NCBI GenBank assembly: GCA_007844125.1
Contig: CM017558.1
Span: 22,893,915-22,957,914, forward strand
Length of the DNA stretch: 64,000 nt
Direction of reading: 5' to 3'
From: Sinonovacula constricta
Taxonomy: Eukaryota > Mollusca > Bivalvia > Cardiida > Solecurtidae
Shown: positions 1 through 12,500 of the stretch, one piece after another
How the letters are laid out: the number at the start of each line of letters is the position of its first letter
Position numbering within the stretch: the first letter of the stretch is position 1
Program-made: the position numbers and the translations under genes
Notes under the pieces: model-generated
What the model was told of the DNA's origin: nothing
Database searches by the model: none
The model's input: only the letters and a program-made list of their open reading frames with translations

Positions 1-165
1 ACCGATGAGTCAGGCGTAATGCTGCCCCCTTAGCCCCAAACGTTAGGAGGGAAGCCACTACTACCAACTTTAAAGTCTTTGGTTTGACCCGGCCAGGGTT
101 TGAACCCGCGACCTCCCGATCCGCAAGCCGACGCTCTACCAATCGAGCTATTGTGGCAGGTCTGG
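1..165 (-). repeat. tRNA-derived SINE, family A, cut by window edge
   Basis: On the minus strand the head has an A-box-like TAGCTCGATTGGTAGAGCG and a B-box-like GGGTTCAAACCC, followed by a body shared with 47098-47350. The tail lies beyond the window start. Confidence 0.75.
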
Positions 166-1178
166 ATTTCTTGGTTAACATACTTTTGCAATAACACTCT
201 TATATATACCAGTGTTTAAAATACCTTTTTGTCATAAAACACGTTTCCTTTTAACCTAGCTTTTCTTTTCATAATTTAACAAGTACAAATATGGAGGCAA
301 CAAAGGACACAAACATTCAGGTTTCGTTTTTCCTTTATTTTGTAAGAAAATTTCGAAAAATACTGTATAAATATAACCTACACTATTGATACATGCGTGA
401 CCATGTTTGCGACCTCTCCAAAAAGCAGCACTAAAGCCACCTTCTGTTGGTGCCAAGACAAACAGTGTTGTCTAGTATTTGGTACAATTTCCCATTTCAT
501 CAAGACTACACTGTTTGTTTTAGGGCCAGCGTCCATCGATGTAAAACTTTAGGCTCACAGTTGTTGTTTTTAAGTCTTAACCCCAAACTTGTAGGATTTC
601 TTTTTTTCTTCTTGTTGTCTGATGACATGTGCCCAAATTTATAACACTTATAACTACAGACAGAAGGCTGATTAGAGTTGTTTACGGATTTCTTATCTTG
701 GATGTAATTAAGTGAAAACCATGTGTTTTACTTGTATAAATGTAACAATTTAGTTTAAATTTCACGCTTTCTTTTTTTCAAATATATATTTCATTATTTT
801 ATCTTAAATATCATTAAAAGAAATAGGTCAATGTAGACAAAGCATATTTAAATACATTGTAAATTGAGAAATCTTCCAAAAGCTTTGATCTACTGAAAAT
901 TTACCTCAGATCTATAACATCATGCATTCAGAAAAAAACAACATTAATTCAAGTCAAATTAACACACTGTTAATTTGTAAATAAAATACACCTGCAAATA
1001 GTTTGAGTTGTACTATTCCATGGCGCTACAAGGAGACAGACAGAATAACTATTGTGCAAGAGAGGGTGGATATAGACCTACCGGTACATTTTAGTAGGCT
1101 TTTCCCCACCCAATATCTACGTGCTGTTCACACAAAAAACCTACACAACTATATAAACCCTTATCATGCTATAATTGC

Positions 1179-1265
1179 AAACCCTTTACATGCTGGGGGA
1201 CACCTTTAGAGCAGGTATGTTGTATGTCAATGGGTTAAAAGGTATTTCCAGCAAGTAAAGGGTTA
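1179..1265. mobile_element. Small palindromic MITE-like element, copy 1
   Basis: Begins AACCCTTTACATGCTGG and ends CCAGCAAGTAAAGGGTTAA, an inverted pair around a core of about 50 bp. Two relatives lie at 19621-19704 and 34637-34694. No coding capacity. Confidence 0.5.
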
Positions 1266-1381
1266 ATATAAGAATCATAACCAAATTCTTTGTTATTTGT
1301 CAACCCTTTACTGCATGGGTAAAATATCTATTAATAAAGACTTGGCAGCATATAGAGTAGGTTCTGATAATTCAGCTTTCA

Positions 1382-1455
1382 GCTGGAGCAGCCTGATCTG
1401 GATCTACACTATTTGTCTAATCCAGATCAGTTTGTGCTCGTACTTAACAGGATAA
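1382..1455. repeat. Dispersed repeat E (GATCTGGATCTACACTATTTG)
   Basis: The motif CTGATCTGGATCTACACTAT is followed by a second CCAGATCAG and CTTAACAGGATAA. Related blocks lie at about 28300-28400, 32560-32640 and 41085-41175, and its core is the unit of the 30015-30674 array. Class unknown. Confidence 0.5.
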
Positions 1456-3218
1456 GAGTCAATAATAGGTATAGGGTTACATCAGGTAAAACATCAGAGA
1501 TTTTGGTTATATCAGGCAAAACATCCGAGATTTTGGTTACATCACACTTAAAGGCAAATGAATAAATTCTATATCCTTAAATTCTTCTAAAGTGAGTTCC
1601 AGATACAAAACAATTCTTATGCACTCTTGTTGATTTCTTTACTATACCCAATTCCATTGGTACACATTAGAATTGGTAAGCTCAAAAATTAAATAAGAGT
1701 TTAGAAGTTGGATGATATGAGCTAAAGTTTCTTTATCTGGAACTCCAAGTAAAACATTTAAGTAGTTTTTTGTGATGAACTTGAAAAGATTAAATAAAAT
1801 GTTATCAAACAAGGAACTAGCCAACTGTATTCTACTTCACACTAAACAATACTGACATATGGAAGGTACACCCCAATATATAGCAAATAAATGTACAATG
1901 TATCTACATATAAATAAAACATGTGGACGGATTAATAAAGTGCTTCTTTACTGGGTTTTTTCTTACTGCAAACTAAGCTTACTGACATAACCATGCTTAA
2001 CGAGAAATACAAAGAGTTCAGTATCTTTTCTCAACATTTCCAGGCTATCATTAGCATAATAAAAGAACATTTATTAAATCATATTATAAAAACATATAAT
2101 AGCTGATTTTAATATATATATAATCACTAAAGTTGTGTTTTTTTTCTGTCTGGTAATTAACAAGTCAGGCAAGAGTAATAACATTTTATAAAGGGAGGTA
2201 ATAAGGTAAAGATTTAACAATGCTCCTGTTACATTTGTCTCCCTTTACAATAGGCACTATGGTGTATAAATGATAATATGCAGAAAAAAAGGTAAGAAAA
2301 AAAAATTGAAGAGGAATAACTTAAATCCAAAATATACACGTCATTAAAAGCATTCCAATAATATCACAGATCTTGTGCACATTGCAAACAGCAATGGCCA
2401 TGAAACGGGATAAAGATTGCAAGAACTAGACACATGTCTTGTTACTTTATCGAAGTGTGTTGATGAATGGTATTGTTGCATACATCGAAAACTTTGTGGA
2501 CCAACTTATCAGCTTTTAGGCACAGATTCAAACCTGCTTTGCATCAGAGCACATTCTGATGCATTACATAAAGCATTTAACCTAGGTCCTAGGTTGTAAA
2601 TCAACGCATTGTGACCATTTGATAACAATCTCAAATCTGACCAATCAAATTATTAGAAATAGTCCTGACCTCGAGTCCTATATTGTTTATGCCTGACTTT
2701 TTTACAATCCTCATCCTGTTTTGTTAGCAAAGCTGTTTGCCCAGATGCCGTTGTTTTTTCAGGCTATCACAGAAAATATTAAGCAGGTCTGGAGTCGGAC
2801 CTACGTACAGTCAACATTCAACTGGGGATATTTTACAAATATTAACACCAACTACAATTATCATGTATAGTCATAATAAAAAGTAACATCATGCAGTAAA
2901 ACAAAAGTATCATTTGTATATATTCAACACTAAGATAAACAGAAGATTTTTAAGAGAAAAAAAAATTCCAGTTTTCTTTTTGCCAATGTGAAATGTGATT
3001 TTAAAAATGAAGAAAAACTACATATGACACTTAACAAGGAATAAAAAAACAAGAGAAAAAAAACAAAAAAAACTTCATCCAAGTTACATAAATCACTAAC
3101 AAACTTTAGAATAATAAATAAATTGGCAGTAGATCACATTAACCTGTAAGTTCACTACACTAACTCAACATTTTTCATCTTAGGTTGCAAACCAGAGTCT
3201 AGCACTCAAATGACTCTA

Positions 3219-3224
3219 TTTAAT
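3219..3224 (-). terminator. Possible CEP135 poly(A) signal (ATTAAA)
   Basis: ATTAAA on the minus strand about 160 nt past the CEP135 stop. It is the nearest plausible signal; there is no canonical AATAAA within several hundred bases. Weak evidence. Confidence 0.25.
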
Positions 3225-3380
3225 AATATATGTCATCGATCAATATAATTATGTTCACATTGCTCTGTTATCAAAAACAAATAAATACTATCAATATGTA
3301 TGGAAATGGTACTTGGGTCGGCGTGCATGACATTTAATTGAATCAATTAGGTAGATGAGTTAGTCCTGAGGGTAGCAACA

Positions 3381-3507
3381 TCAGAGTAGGTCATTGTTGT
3401 AAGATTTGGCGGTGGTGTCATCATCGTACGAATAGCTGCTGCGGTCAGGTGATCGACGCCGAGAGGATGAACTCAGGTAGGGGGACTCAGGACTTTTACT
3501 GCGGTAC
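3381..3507 (-). CDS. CEP135: CEP135 last coding exon, residues 1244-1285 and stop
   Basis: Acceptor TTTTTTTCAG/GTACCG. It reads YRSKSPESPYLSSSSRRRSP and ends KSYNNDLL with TGA at 3383-3381. The Ser-Pro/Arg character matches the LRSPSHSPEH tail of human CEP135. Separated from exon 21 by a 5-kb intron. Confidence 0.9.
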
Positions 3508-6500
3508 CTGAAAAAAACGGACAGTTATTGAATTAGCTTGTGTATCGTAGCCTGATTTACTGTTTGTTTGTTTCTTTGGTTTAGCGACCCATTAACAGTA
3601 TTTCACTAACTTAAATGAATATATAAGTAAATAAATATTCTATTAAATACAAAGTGAACAGAGTTAAGCCTTTCAGTTACCTTGCAAGTGTAACAAAACA
3701 CTAGACATAAATCATTGGTTCATTATCAGTTTTTATTTCCCCTAACTTACCATTAACTACATTGGTAATGAGAACATTGAACAATACTTTAAATTATAAG
3801 CATATAGAGGATCTGACATGAGTGTTTACTGAAAATATTAAACGAGTTGGATAAAATGATAAGAAACAAGGCTCAGCCAAGTTTCGTATCATTTTCGACA
3901 ATGAGTTTAACATTTTCAGCATCTAATGAATACGAATATCAAATTCTATTTATCACATAACCAAAACACCAGCTGTTTTTTGTTTACAATGCATCATCTG
4001 TTTATAGTATGAACAAACGGCCTTGACAAGTGTAATTTGGTTTAAGAGAATCTGCACAAAAAATAGTTCCACTCTTTACTTGACCATTTTCCATAAAGAT
4101 TCATTTATAAATTTAAAAATATATTATAAAATGTTATTTTTTATTAATTAAAATGAAATTGTCCAACAAAATTGCATGAAAGGTCAACAACAAAAAGATC
4201 AGGAAATGGCATAAACACTATACATACTTAATGACATCACACTACGATAACTAACTAGTGTGTTACCAAAAATAATGCATGAGTGTTACCTCACGCTCGC
4301 CCGATAGATCATGTGATAAAATACATTCTATACCTAATTTGTGCTATTAAACTTTTAAAGATACAATTTATATTGTACATATAATGCAACTAATTCGCCA
4401 CTGAGAAAAAATAAAAATTATATTTTTCTTAACTGTTATTTAACTGATTTTGTTGCTTTGTATATTGATCTAAGGAAATGAACATTAAAAACTTTGCTTT
4501 CACTCAAATTCTCTCTCTACTTGTATGTATATCCCGTGTTTGTGTACTTTAAATATATTGTAAAACATGAGAATAAATATGTTTTAAACTAATTGATTTT
4601 GGCTTTTATATGTTAATAATAAATTAATGGTTATTTGACACATGGCAGTACATTTGACAATAAAATATCCTTTTTTTTTGTTTTCATAATTAAACATTTA
4701 CATTTTTATAACTACTATAATAACAATTTTGGATTCTGATTTAATGTTTTACAATTCATTGACTATAAATTTATAATTCATTGACTATACATTTACAGAT
4801 GATATTCACATTATTTATAGATACTTTACCCAATTATATCTAATTGTGCATTTTCCAAGCTACCAATAAAGTTTGCACATAATCATAATCAACTGCCTAC
4901 ATTGAAATATAAAAAAGAATTTCTATGGCTTTAAGTAAGAAAGAATCTAAAAAAAAAGCATTGTGTGGTCTTTACTTGCATATAAGATTACTTTCAGATC
5001 TTGAAGCCTATTTCAAGTATAGTAGTATTTTGACTTTTCGATACATCGAATCGACACAATTATAAATAATTAATTGTGATATCAAACTATCAATGATTGT
5101 GGAATTCCCACAAATATGAAATGTCCTTATAGAACCACTGACAAACAACAGGTCAACTGAAAGACCACGGAACATGAAAGTTTTTGGTCTGGCAGGGACT
5201 TAGGCGTTTCAAGTTGGTGCTCCCTTGGTCGTATAACGTTTTATAGTACCAGTAACTCTATGTCCTCCATACATTGTAAGAAAGCCACTGCTGATAAAAC
5301 ATTTATGCCATATCAAAACAGTCCTAAAGAGAATTACATACATTTAAACTAAACGTCCCTCTTCCTCAAAATTTTGACTAGTGATATTTACTTTAAATAT
5401 ATATTTATACATATGCAGTTTGAGAGGATTGCATTAATTGAATTACTCAATTGCTGGTTATAAAGTTAATTTGTCTAAGCATGCTATTTCTGTAATTATG
5501 ACAACTACTGACACATAGTTATTTCTGTAAGTTATGTTTTGTTTGTTTATTGGGTTTATCGTCCCACCAACAGTATTTCAGTTATTTGGAGACGGCGTCC
5601 GCTTGAAGCAGATATAGTGCTGCCTTCACTGTGTATAGCATGCCGTGAACACCTGGCATGATACCACACCCAGTCACATTATCCTGACACCGGGCCAACC
5701 AGTTGTTGAACTACCCTTATATTTGCTTAAGCGTTAGCAAGGGAGCTATACCACTACCATTTTTAACGACTTTGGTGTGTCCCAGCCCTGGATCGAACCC
5801 GGAACCTCCAATACCTGGAGTCCACGCTCTACCATTTGCGCTACCAGGGCTGGTAGCTATGTTTTGCATTAAGCCCAACTGTCAATGCAGGCAAATGTAC
5901 AGAGTATTTTGAAAGTATTTGTGTAACTAAACAGCATAAATGAAGTGGTATTTCAACCAAGTAGTTTTTATCCAAATAGCAGCAAAGGAAAGTCTTAACA
6001 TAAGAATGTTAATTTTTAAATTTCCTGGAAGTAAACTGATAAAGGTTCAAGTTGGAATGTCAAAAAACATGTGAGCACATACAGATTTATTTGTGAGCAA
6101 ATAAAAAAGACGGAATCTCTAATAATGTGAGACAGTGTCTTCATCATGCAGACTGTTAAACATTATAGATGGTTATATATTAAACAAACTAAAGATGTGG
6201 TTAAAGGTGGTGTACAGAATTGTTTTGTCTCAAACAACCATTTAAATTATTGTTACCTGAAACGAAATGCTGTTTATTGATATCCTACATGTATATGGTA
6301 GAGCATAACACCCCACACATCTTTACAAACATGCATTTTTACAAACATGCATTTCCTATCTGAGCCACACATTACAATTAGCTATTTTAAAACTATGAAA
6401 ATCTTGTGACCAATTATTTTTTAAGCAGTGTATATCATTCGATTCATCTGCTCTGATGTCAGTATCTATTTTTAGCTGAAATCCCCATCATACTTATTTA

Positions 6501-9500
6501 GAAATTTGGAAAGAATTTATTTCGAGCAATTTTTTCATGATTTGCATAGTCGAACAAATATTTTTTTTAGACTAAGGCTAGACTGTATGCAGGAATAATG
6601 CCTAAACTCCACAAAACACAGATATGATTTGATTTACTGAATGTGAAGTAAATGAACTGTTGGACACCACCTTTAAATGTATCATGCATTTTTATCATCC
6701 AGTTTACCTGAAAGTTTTTGTTAAGATATAGTAATACATGTTCCTACAAATCAATTTTAAGTGATATTAGTTGTGGCATTATTTTTTGTGGTGAAGGGGG
6801 GATATTAGACAACATAAACAGAAAAAAATAAGGTTAAGAAATGACAATGTCAATCATCAAATAATAAATAAATGAAAGGTTAATATGTGTAGCTATAGGG
6901 AAAAAAAGAACCCTGAATTGTTCTAGAACAAAATGATGATAATTAATTATGGACTGTACCATAATTGGAGAAACTACACATTGATGATATTTAACCGAAA
7001 AAAAGAAAAGACCAAATCTTTCCAATGACCTAATGCTAGTAATGAAGGCCCAGAATAATGGGTTTATTATTTTTTATTCTAGAAAATATGACACCATAAT
7101 GCTCTGATTTGATAGAACTTCAACATAAACATTTTGGATAAGAATCAACATATCTTGTGATTGTAAAATAAAGCTCTTGTATTATCATGTATATTGTATA
7201 TACATAAGTATGATTATAAATAACAAAAACTATGCATGTTAAATCTAACTTTATCCTACACAGTAAGTAACTGGTGTGCTGCAGGAAACCCAAACATTCA
7301 AGTCATTAAGTGAATAGAGAAAAATAATCAAAGTTGGATACACGTATCCATCAGCTGCACTATTCACCAAATGAGAATAATCAAAGTTGGATACACGTAT
7401 CCATCAGCTGCACTATTCACCAAATGAGAATAATCAAAGTTGGATACATATATCCACTATCTGCATTATTCACCAAATGAGAATAATCAAAGTTGGATAT
7501 ATGTATCCACTATCTGCACTATTCACCAAATGAGAATAATCAAAGTTGGATACATGTATCCATTATCTGCACTTTTCACCAAATGAGAATAATCAAAGTT
7601 GGATACACGTATCCATCAGCTGCACTATTCACCAAATGAGAATAATCAAAGTTGGATACATATATCCACTATCTGCACTATTCACCAACATAATACCACT
7701 TACAAAGAGATTCTTACGTTCTTTAATAAATCTTACTACAAATGATTATTGGTTGGTAAAGACAGGGCTCATTGAAAATAATAATAGCATCACAGATTTG
7801 TTTACAAACATTATTTTTAATAACAAAAAACTATGTTTCAAGCTTGTGAGTCTAAGATTTCATAATACATGCAGTACTTTTACAATTATACTATTTATAT
7901 CTATTTCTGAGATTGTTAGCAAAGTATATGATGTAAGGTATAGCTACTTAGATGGGTGTATTAGAGAGAGAGAGAGAGGGTGTACATGTCAGAATTAGAA
8001 GAAGTATTACCTCATGGAACGCAGCCTGTTGATTGAGATAGGCAAATACATGGGAACTTTAGATATTGCTGGGTGAATACACACATGATTGTTATGTTGA
8101 TAATATATGTAAATGACACAGACACAAGTACTGTGATTATGGAAACATCCTATTATATTTTCTTGTGGTAGATCCCAGGCAAATACCATGAAAGAATCAC
8201 CGACACACACTAGATCAGCTGTAACACCTCTTCATATGACAATCTTTATCTCAACTGGGACCTAAATCCCTGCAGTCACGAACATAAAGAGGACATAAGT
8301 TGTCTTCCAATATTATAAATTACTATATAAAAGCGGGCATTACCAGATGAAGTAGCAATACCACAACCTTAAAATGTGAAATAAGATTAAAAATAGTTTC
8401 AATCTTGTTAAATCAGTAAGTAGTAAACGAAATAAAAAAGCAATGTGAAAAACGTGATGATGACTAGAACAACAATGATGATAGTAAAGGTGGATGATGA
8501 TAAAAGATAATTATAATGACAACAACAACAATGCTGATGCTACTGCTGCTGATCATGGTGATATTACCTGGGAGGACTTCGAGACCTGGATCTGACGGGA
8601 CTTGTAGGTCTGTAACGACTGGTGCTGGAGTAATCCATGGTAGGTATGGGCGGAGTCAAGCCATGGCGACGGAGCTCCTGCACCGCCCTCTCTCTGCAAC
8701 ACATAACATAAAAAAATGTTCACACAGGACATGTATGCTTACACAGAAATGTAAGTCTCAAACCATGACATGAATGAAACAGCATAATTTAATGAACATG
8801 GATCAACTAACATATATGTACCTTTCAGAAATATACTATTCAGTATTGTAAAACATGTCTAGAATTATGAAACAAAGAAACTGCTTTTGAAATCTGTATA
8901 CAGGGATTGTTTTGTTGTTGCAAGTGAATACAAACATTACATGACATTTGATGTTTTAAATGCCTTAGAAAAAAACATTGTTAAAAGAAATTAATGAAAA
9001 GGGCCAGACACTTGTCATAATTCTTATATAATTCATAATTCATAATTTCTATAAAATGACTACTGGCAAAACAGTCAAAACAATAACATGCAACCGAAAG
9101 ACTCCAATGGTCTGTGAATCACAATGACATAATCGGACAATGTGAATCCATACATTCAAGAGATTGTACATCATACTGAACTGAACATGCATAAAGTTAC
9201 TCTTGCTAAAGGTTATGAACTGAGTAATTACATGTACATTATTTATATCATGCTTGCTGTTAAAAACATTCATATATAATGTATTATAACCAATTATGTA
9301 CCAGACAAAGCAAAGAATTAAAAGTGAAGCATTAGAAATCATCCTCTGAAGAAGGAGTTTCTTTTTCAGAAAATGTTAATTACACTAAATTTCAATACAT
9401 ATAAACAAAATATATCGAAGAAAGGTCCTTTGAAATATTTATATAAAAAAATTCCTCAAGGAATGTGACCCTATCCAACTAGACATTCATGCCAAGAAAA

Positions 9501-12500
9501 ACATGCAACAAAGTAAAGACAAATAATAATATGACAATATGTTTTGTTGATTTTTAAAAAAGATATTTTTTGATAAAAAGGCATTTGTTGGTAGAAACAA
9601 CTATTGAAGAGAACTATGAAACTTTGATGACAAGGGACAAATGTGTACATGCACATGCGGACATGCAGCAGGCAATATACAATCCACATGAAGCCTTTAC
9701 ATATACCATACAAACATTGCAGACCCACTATAACTAAACCTGCCATAACACAAACACAAGCGGATATTCCATACATTGACATTTTGGCACATTAAACAAT
9801 GACCATAATCAACTAAACATGAAAGAGTTTACATCACATTAAGGTATGCAGAAGCAGATAATTATTTACAGCAAATGTTAGCCTCATAAAGTTACCATAC
9901 AGGTACCGTGAGCCATATATAGACATGCAGATATATTATCCATCCACCTGAGTCAATGTAACACCCGCCCATACAGATATAAAGCATGAGGTTAGACACA
10001 TGTATCGGTCGTTAGTACAATAAATAGTATGATTATATTCTGCCATTCCCACAGGCACCCTTAAGCACAAGATTTCGATAATAACGGATCAACAAGCTGA
10101 ATCTTTATGGATGCTCGAGACATCTTACCCATCCATGATGGCTGCCACTCTCACCAACATATTCCCCTAGTCTGCCTCCTTCCAGATCACCATGTTCATA
10201 CGTATCATAGCGACCATAGCTAGGATATGTATCACCATAGCGAACCGGTTTATGATAGGCAGAGCTACTGTATCTGACCAGAAGAATAAAACATAAAGGT
10301 AAGTTTTTTTTTAGAAAAACACAAAAAAAATCTTTGTTACATGCAAACAAGTTAACTGTAGCAAACAGACATGGACACATAATCATGACTAAATGCTTGT
10401 CAAGACTTCTTAAAGAAATGGAATGCAACATAACATTCAGTCTCAAGAACCTATACACCTTCCTATTCAACATCTAAACAAAATGTAAGTTTAAAATATC
10501 TGTTGTTAGTAAAAACATATAAGATAATGAAACATTAAACAAAAATGAAAACCTATAGACTTAATGATTATTTAATGAAACAAAGATATATAAGAAAAGC
10601 AACAGGCTTTGTTTACTCCCTGCATAGGTTGGAAAAAAAACATGTTTTATACTTCAGCAGCATTTGTTTATCTTTTTATCATTTTTTTCCCCACATATAA
10701 AAAATCTGCAAACATTTAATATATAAAACAGTGGAAAATGCCGATTTTATACTCAGTCGTAGTTCAGACAAGAATCTCGATATGGGGAGCCAACAAAACA
10801 TGAATAGGTTACCAAAAGAATTCATGCATGCTCAAAACTTAAATGAGTTGGGAGAAACAAATCTTTTAAAATTTCAATAACCTTTGCTCAAACCAAGATA
10901 TATGTCACCAAGAGCCAACAAAACAAAAATGGGTAACCAACAGATCTTAGTGTCATGGGTGCTTAAAACTATTATCTGAAAAGTTTTATCAAAGAGAGAT
11001 ATCTGGTTATGAGAGTCAATAGCTAAGATGTCTACCCCTGGTCTACCAGATGATACTCACGCCACACCATAGTTCTCAAATGAAAAGATTGTCACACTCC
11101 TTGCGGAGGAAGCAGTGGAACTTTGAGGAGAAAGAAACCATGGTCATCATCAATTGTGCTTTTGGTGATTTGTGACTCTACACAGTGTGAACTAGTTTTG
11201 TAAATACTGTGCATGTTCACCACCAACAACAGATTGGTTGTTGAGAAGAACCATTATTTACAATTATAAATAAATGTAAACAGTTGTACAAAATAAACTG
11301 TCAGGGTTAACAACAACATAAAGAATAATACTAAAATATTACATTAAAAGCTTTTGACACATGAAATATATTGTTGGCAAGTTAGGGAAAGCCAAATAAT
11401 GGCTTCAAACTAAATTATATCAAGCTAATGAAAAAAATATAAAGTGACTCAATCTACATAGCAAGAGATAAGCAAAACAAATAAACTAAGGCATTCAATT
11501 AAAAACATAACACTATTAAGACATCAATCATTAGACACTAGACATTACACAGAGTTAACAATCCCACTCACTGGTATGAAATGTGTGCTGAAGTAATTAG
11601 AATGACACAAATCCAGTGGGACTACAAACTCAGTGTGAGGTTTCAAAAGTATGTAATGTAAGTCTTAATTAAAAGCTACGATTTCTGTTCTATGTTCCCT
11701 ACTTATGAAAGTGTAAAATAAAAAAAAAGAACATGACATGACTTTTAGTTATCACTAAAACTCAACTGACTTTGGGAAACTTTGCTGAATAAAAAAAAAA
11801 TATTCTAAAACCTGCTATCCCTCCCTTGGTTCAGTGTATATATCCCACCCCACTGTCTATTTGAAGGCATAGTTACATACCTCTCAAACTTCTCACTGGT
11901 CAGCTGACGTCTCAGTCTCTCAACGTCTCCCTCCAGCTCCACATTCCTGGTGCGCAGGGATGCAATCTCACGGCTCTGGCTTTGTCTGCAAAAAACAATG
12001 TTAAATAAGAGAGATGCCACAGAAACTTCTCTTCTTCCAACAACAATAAAGCCTTCAGTATCATTTCAGCCCTTATGAACATGAATAAAAACCCTAAAAC
12101 CAAAAGCACAAACTTAAAAAGATAAATCATTTATAATTGATGCCATCATTTACAATAGTGCTAAGTCCAATGATGCATTTGCATAATATACTATATATTG
12201 ACAAAATCTATGAATGTTTATACACAATTAATTACTATGCCATAATGTTTTATTTTGATATTTTTCTCAAATAGCAATGGCACAATTATGGTCATATTGG
12301 TGATGTCCAAATAATTATTCTTGGAGGAAGACCCTAGACTTATGTCAAGAAACAACTAATAATGCATCGCAGGTTAGCTGGAAAACCTCCCTACATGGAT
12401 TCTCACATCGACTCAAACTTATGAGTTATAAGTCAGTGACTTACTGCTTGGCTACAGGTGCTCACTCACAGACAGCCAATATATTACAATACTGCTAACA

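Larger units (their letters stand above)
1..3380. other. CEP135 3' UTR and downstream flank
   Basis: No ORF with recognisable homology. It holds a truncated SINE at 1-165, a small inverted-repeat element at 1179-1265, a dispersed repeat at 1382-1455 and two copies of a 30-bp tandem unit at 1479-1538. The rest is AT-rich sequence in which I see nothing. Confidence 0.6.
3508..8567 (-). other. CEP135 last intron (5.1 kb)
   Basis: No coding exon recognised. It contains a SINE C tail fragment near 3555-3605, a full SINE C at 5540-5853, a TTAA-flanked MITE at 6201-6676, a 53-bp minisatellite at 7323-7690 and a short GA run near 7963-7980. Confidence 0.6.
8694..11880 (-). other. CEP135 intron 20, with two candidate alternative exons
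   Basis: Apart from the candidate exons at 11061-11120 and 10129-10273 I recognise nothing here. Short minus-strand ORFs at about 9049-9342 and 9471-9782 have no supported homology. Confidence 0.5.

Noticed and set aside
7546..7998. 150-codon ORF on the plus strand
   Set aside because: It starts inside the 53-bp minisatellite and then runs through ordinary intron with no recognisable domain.
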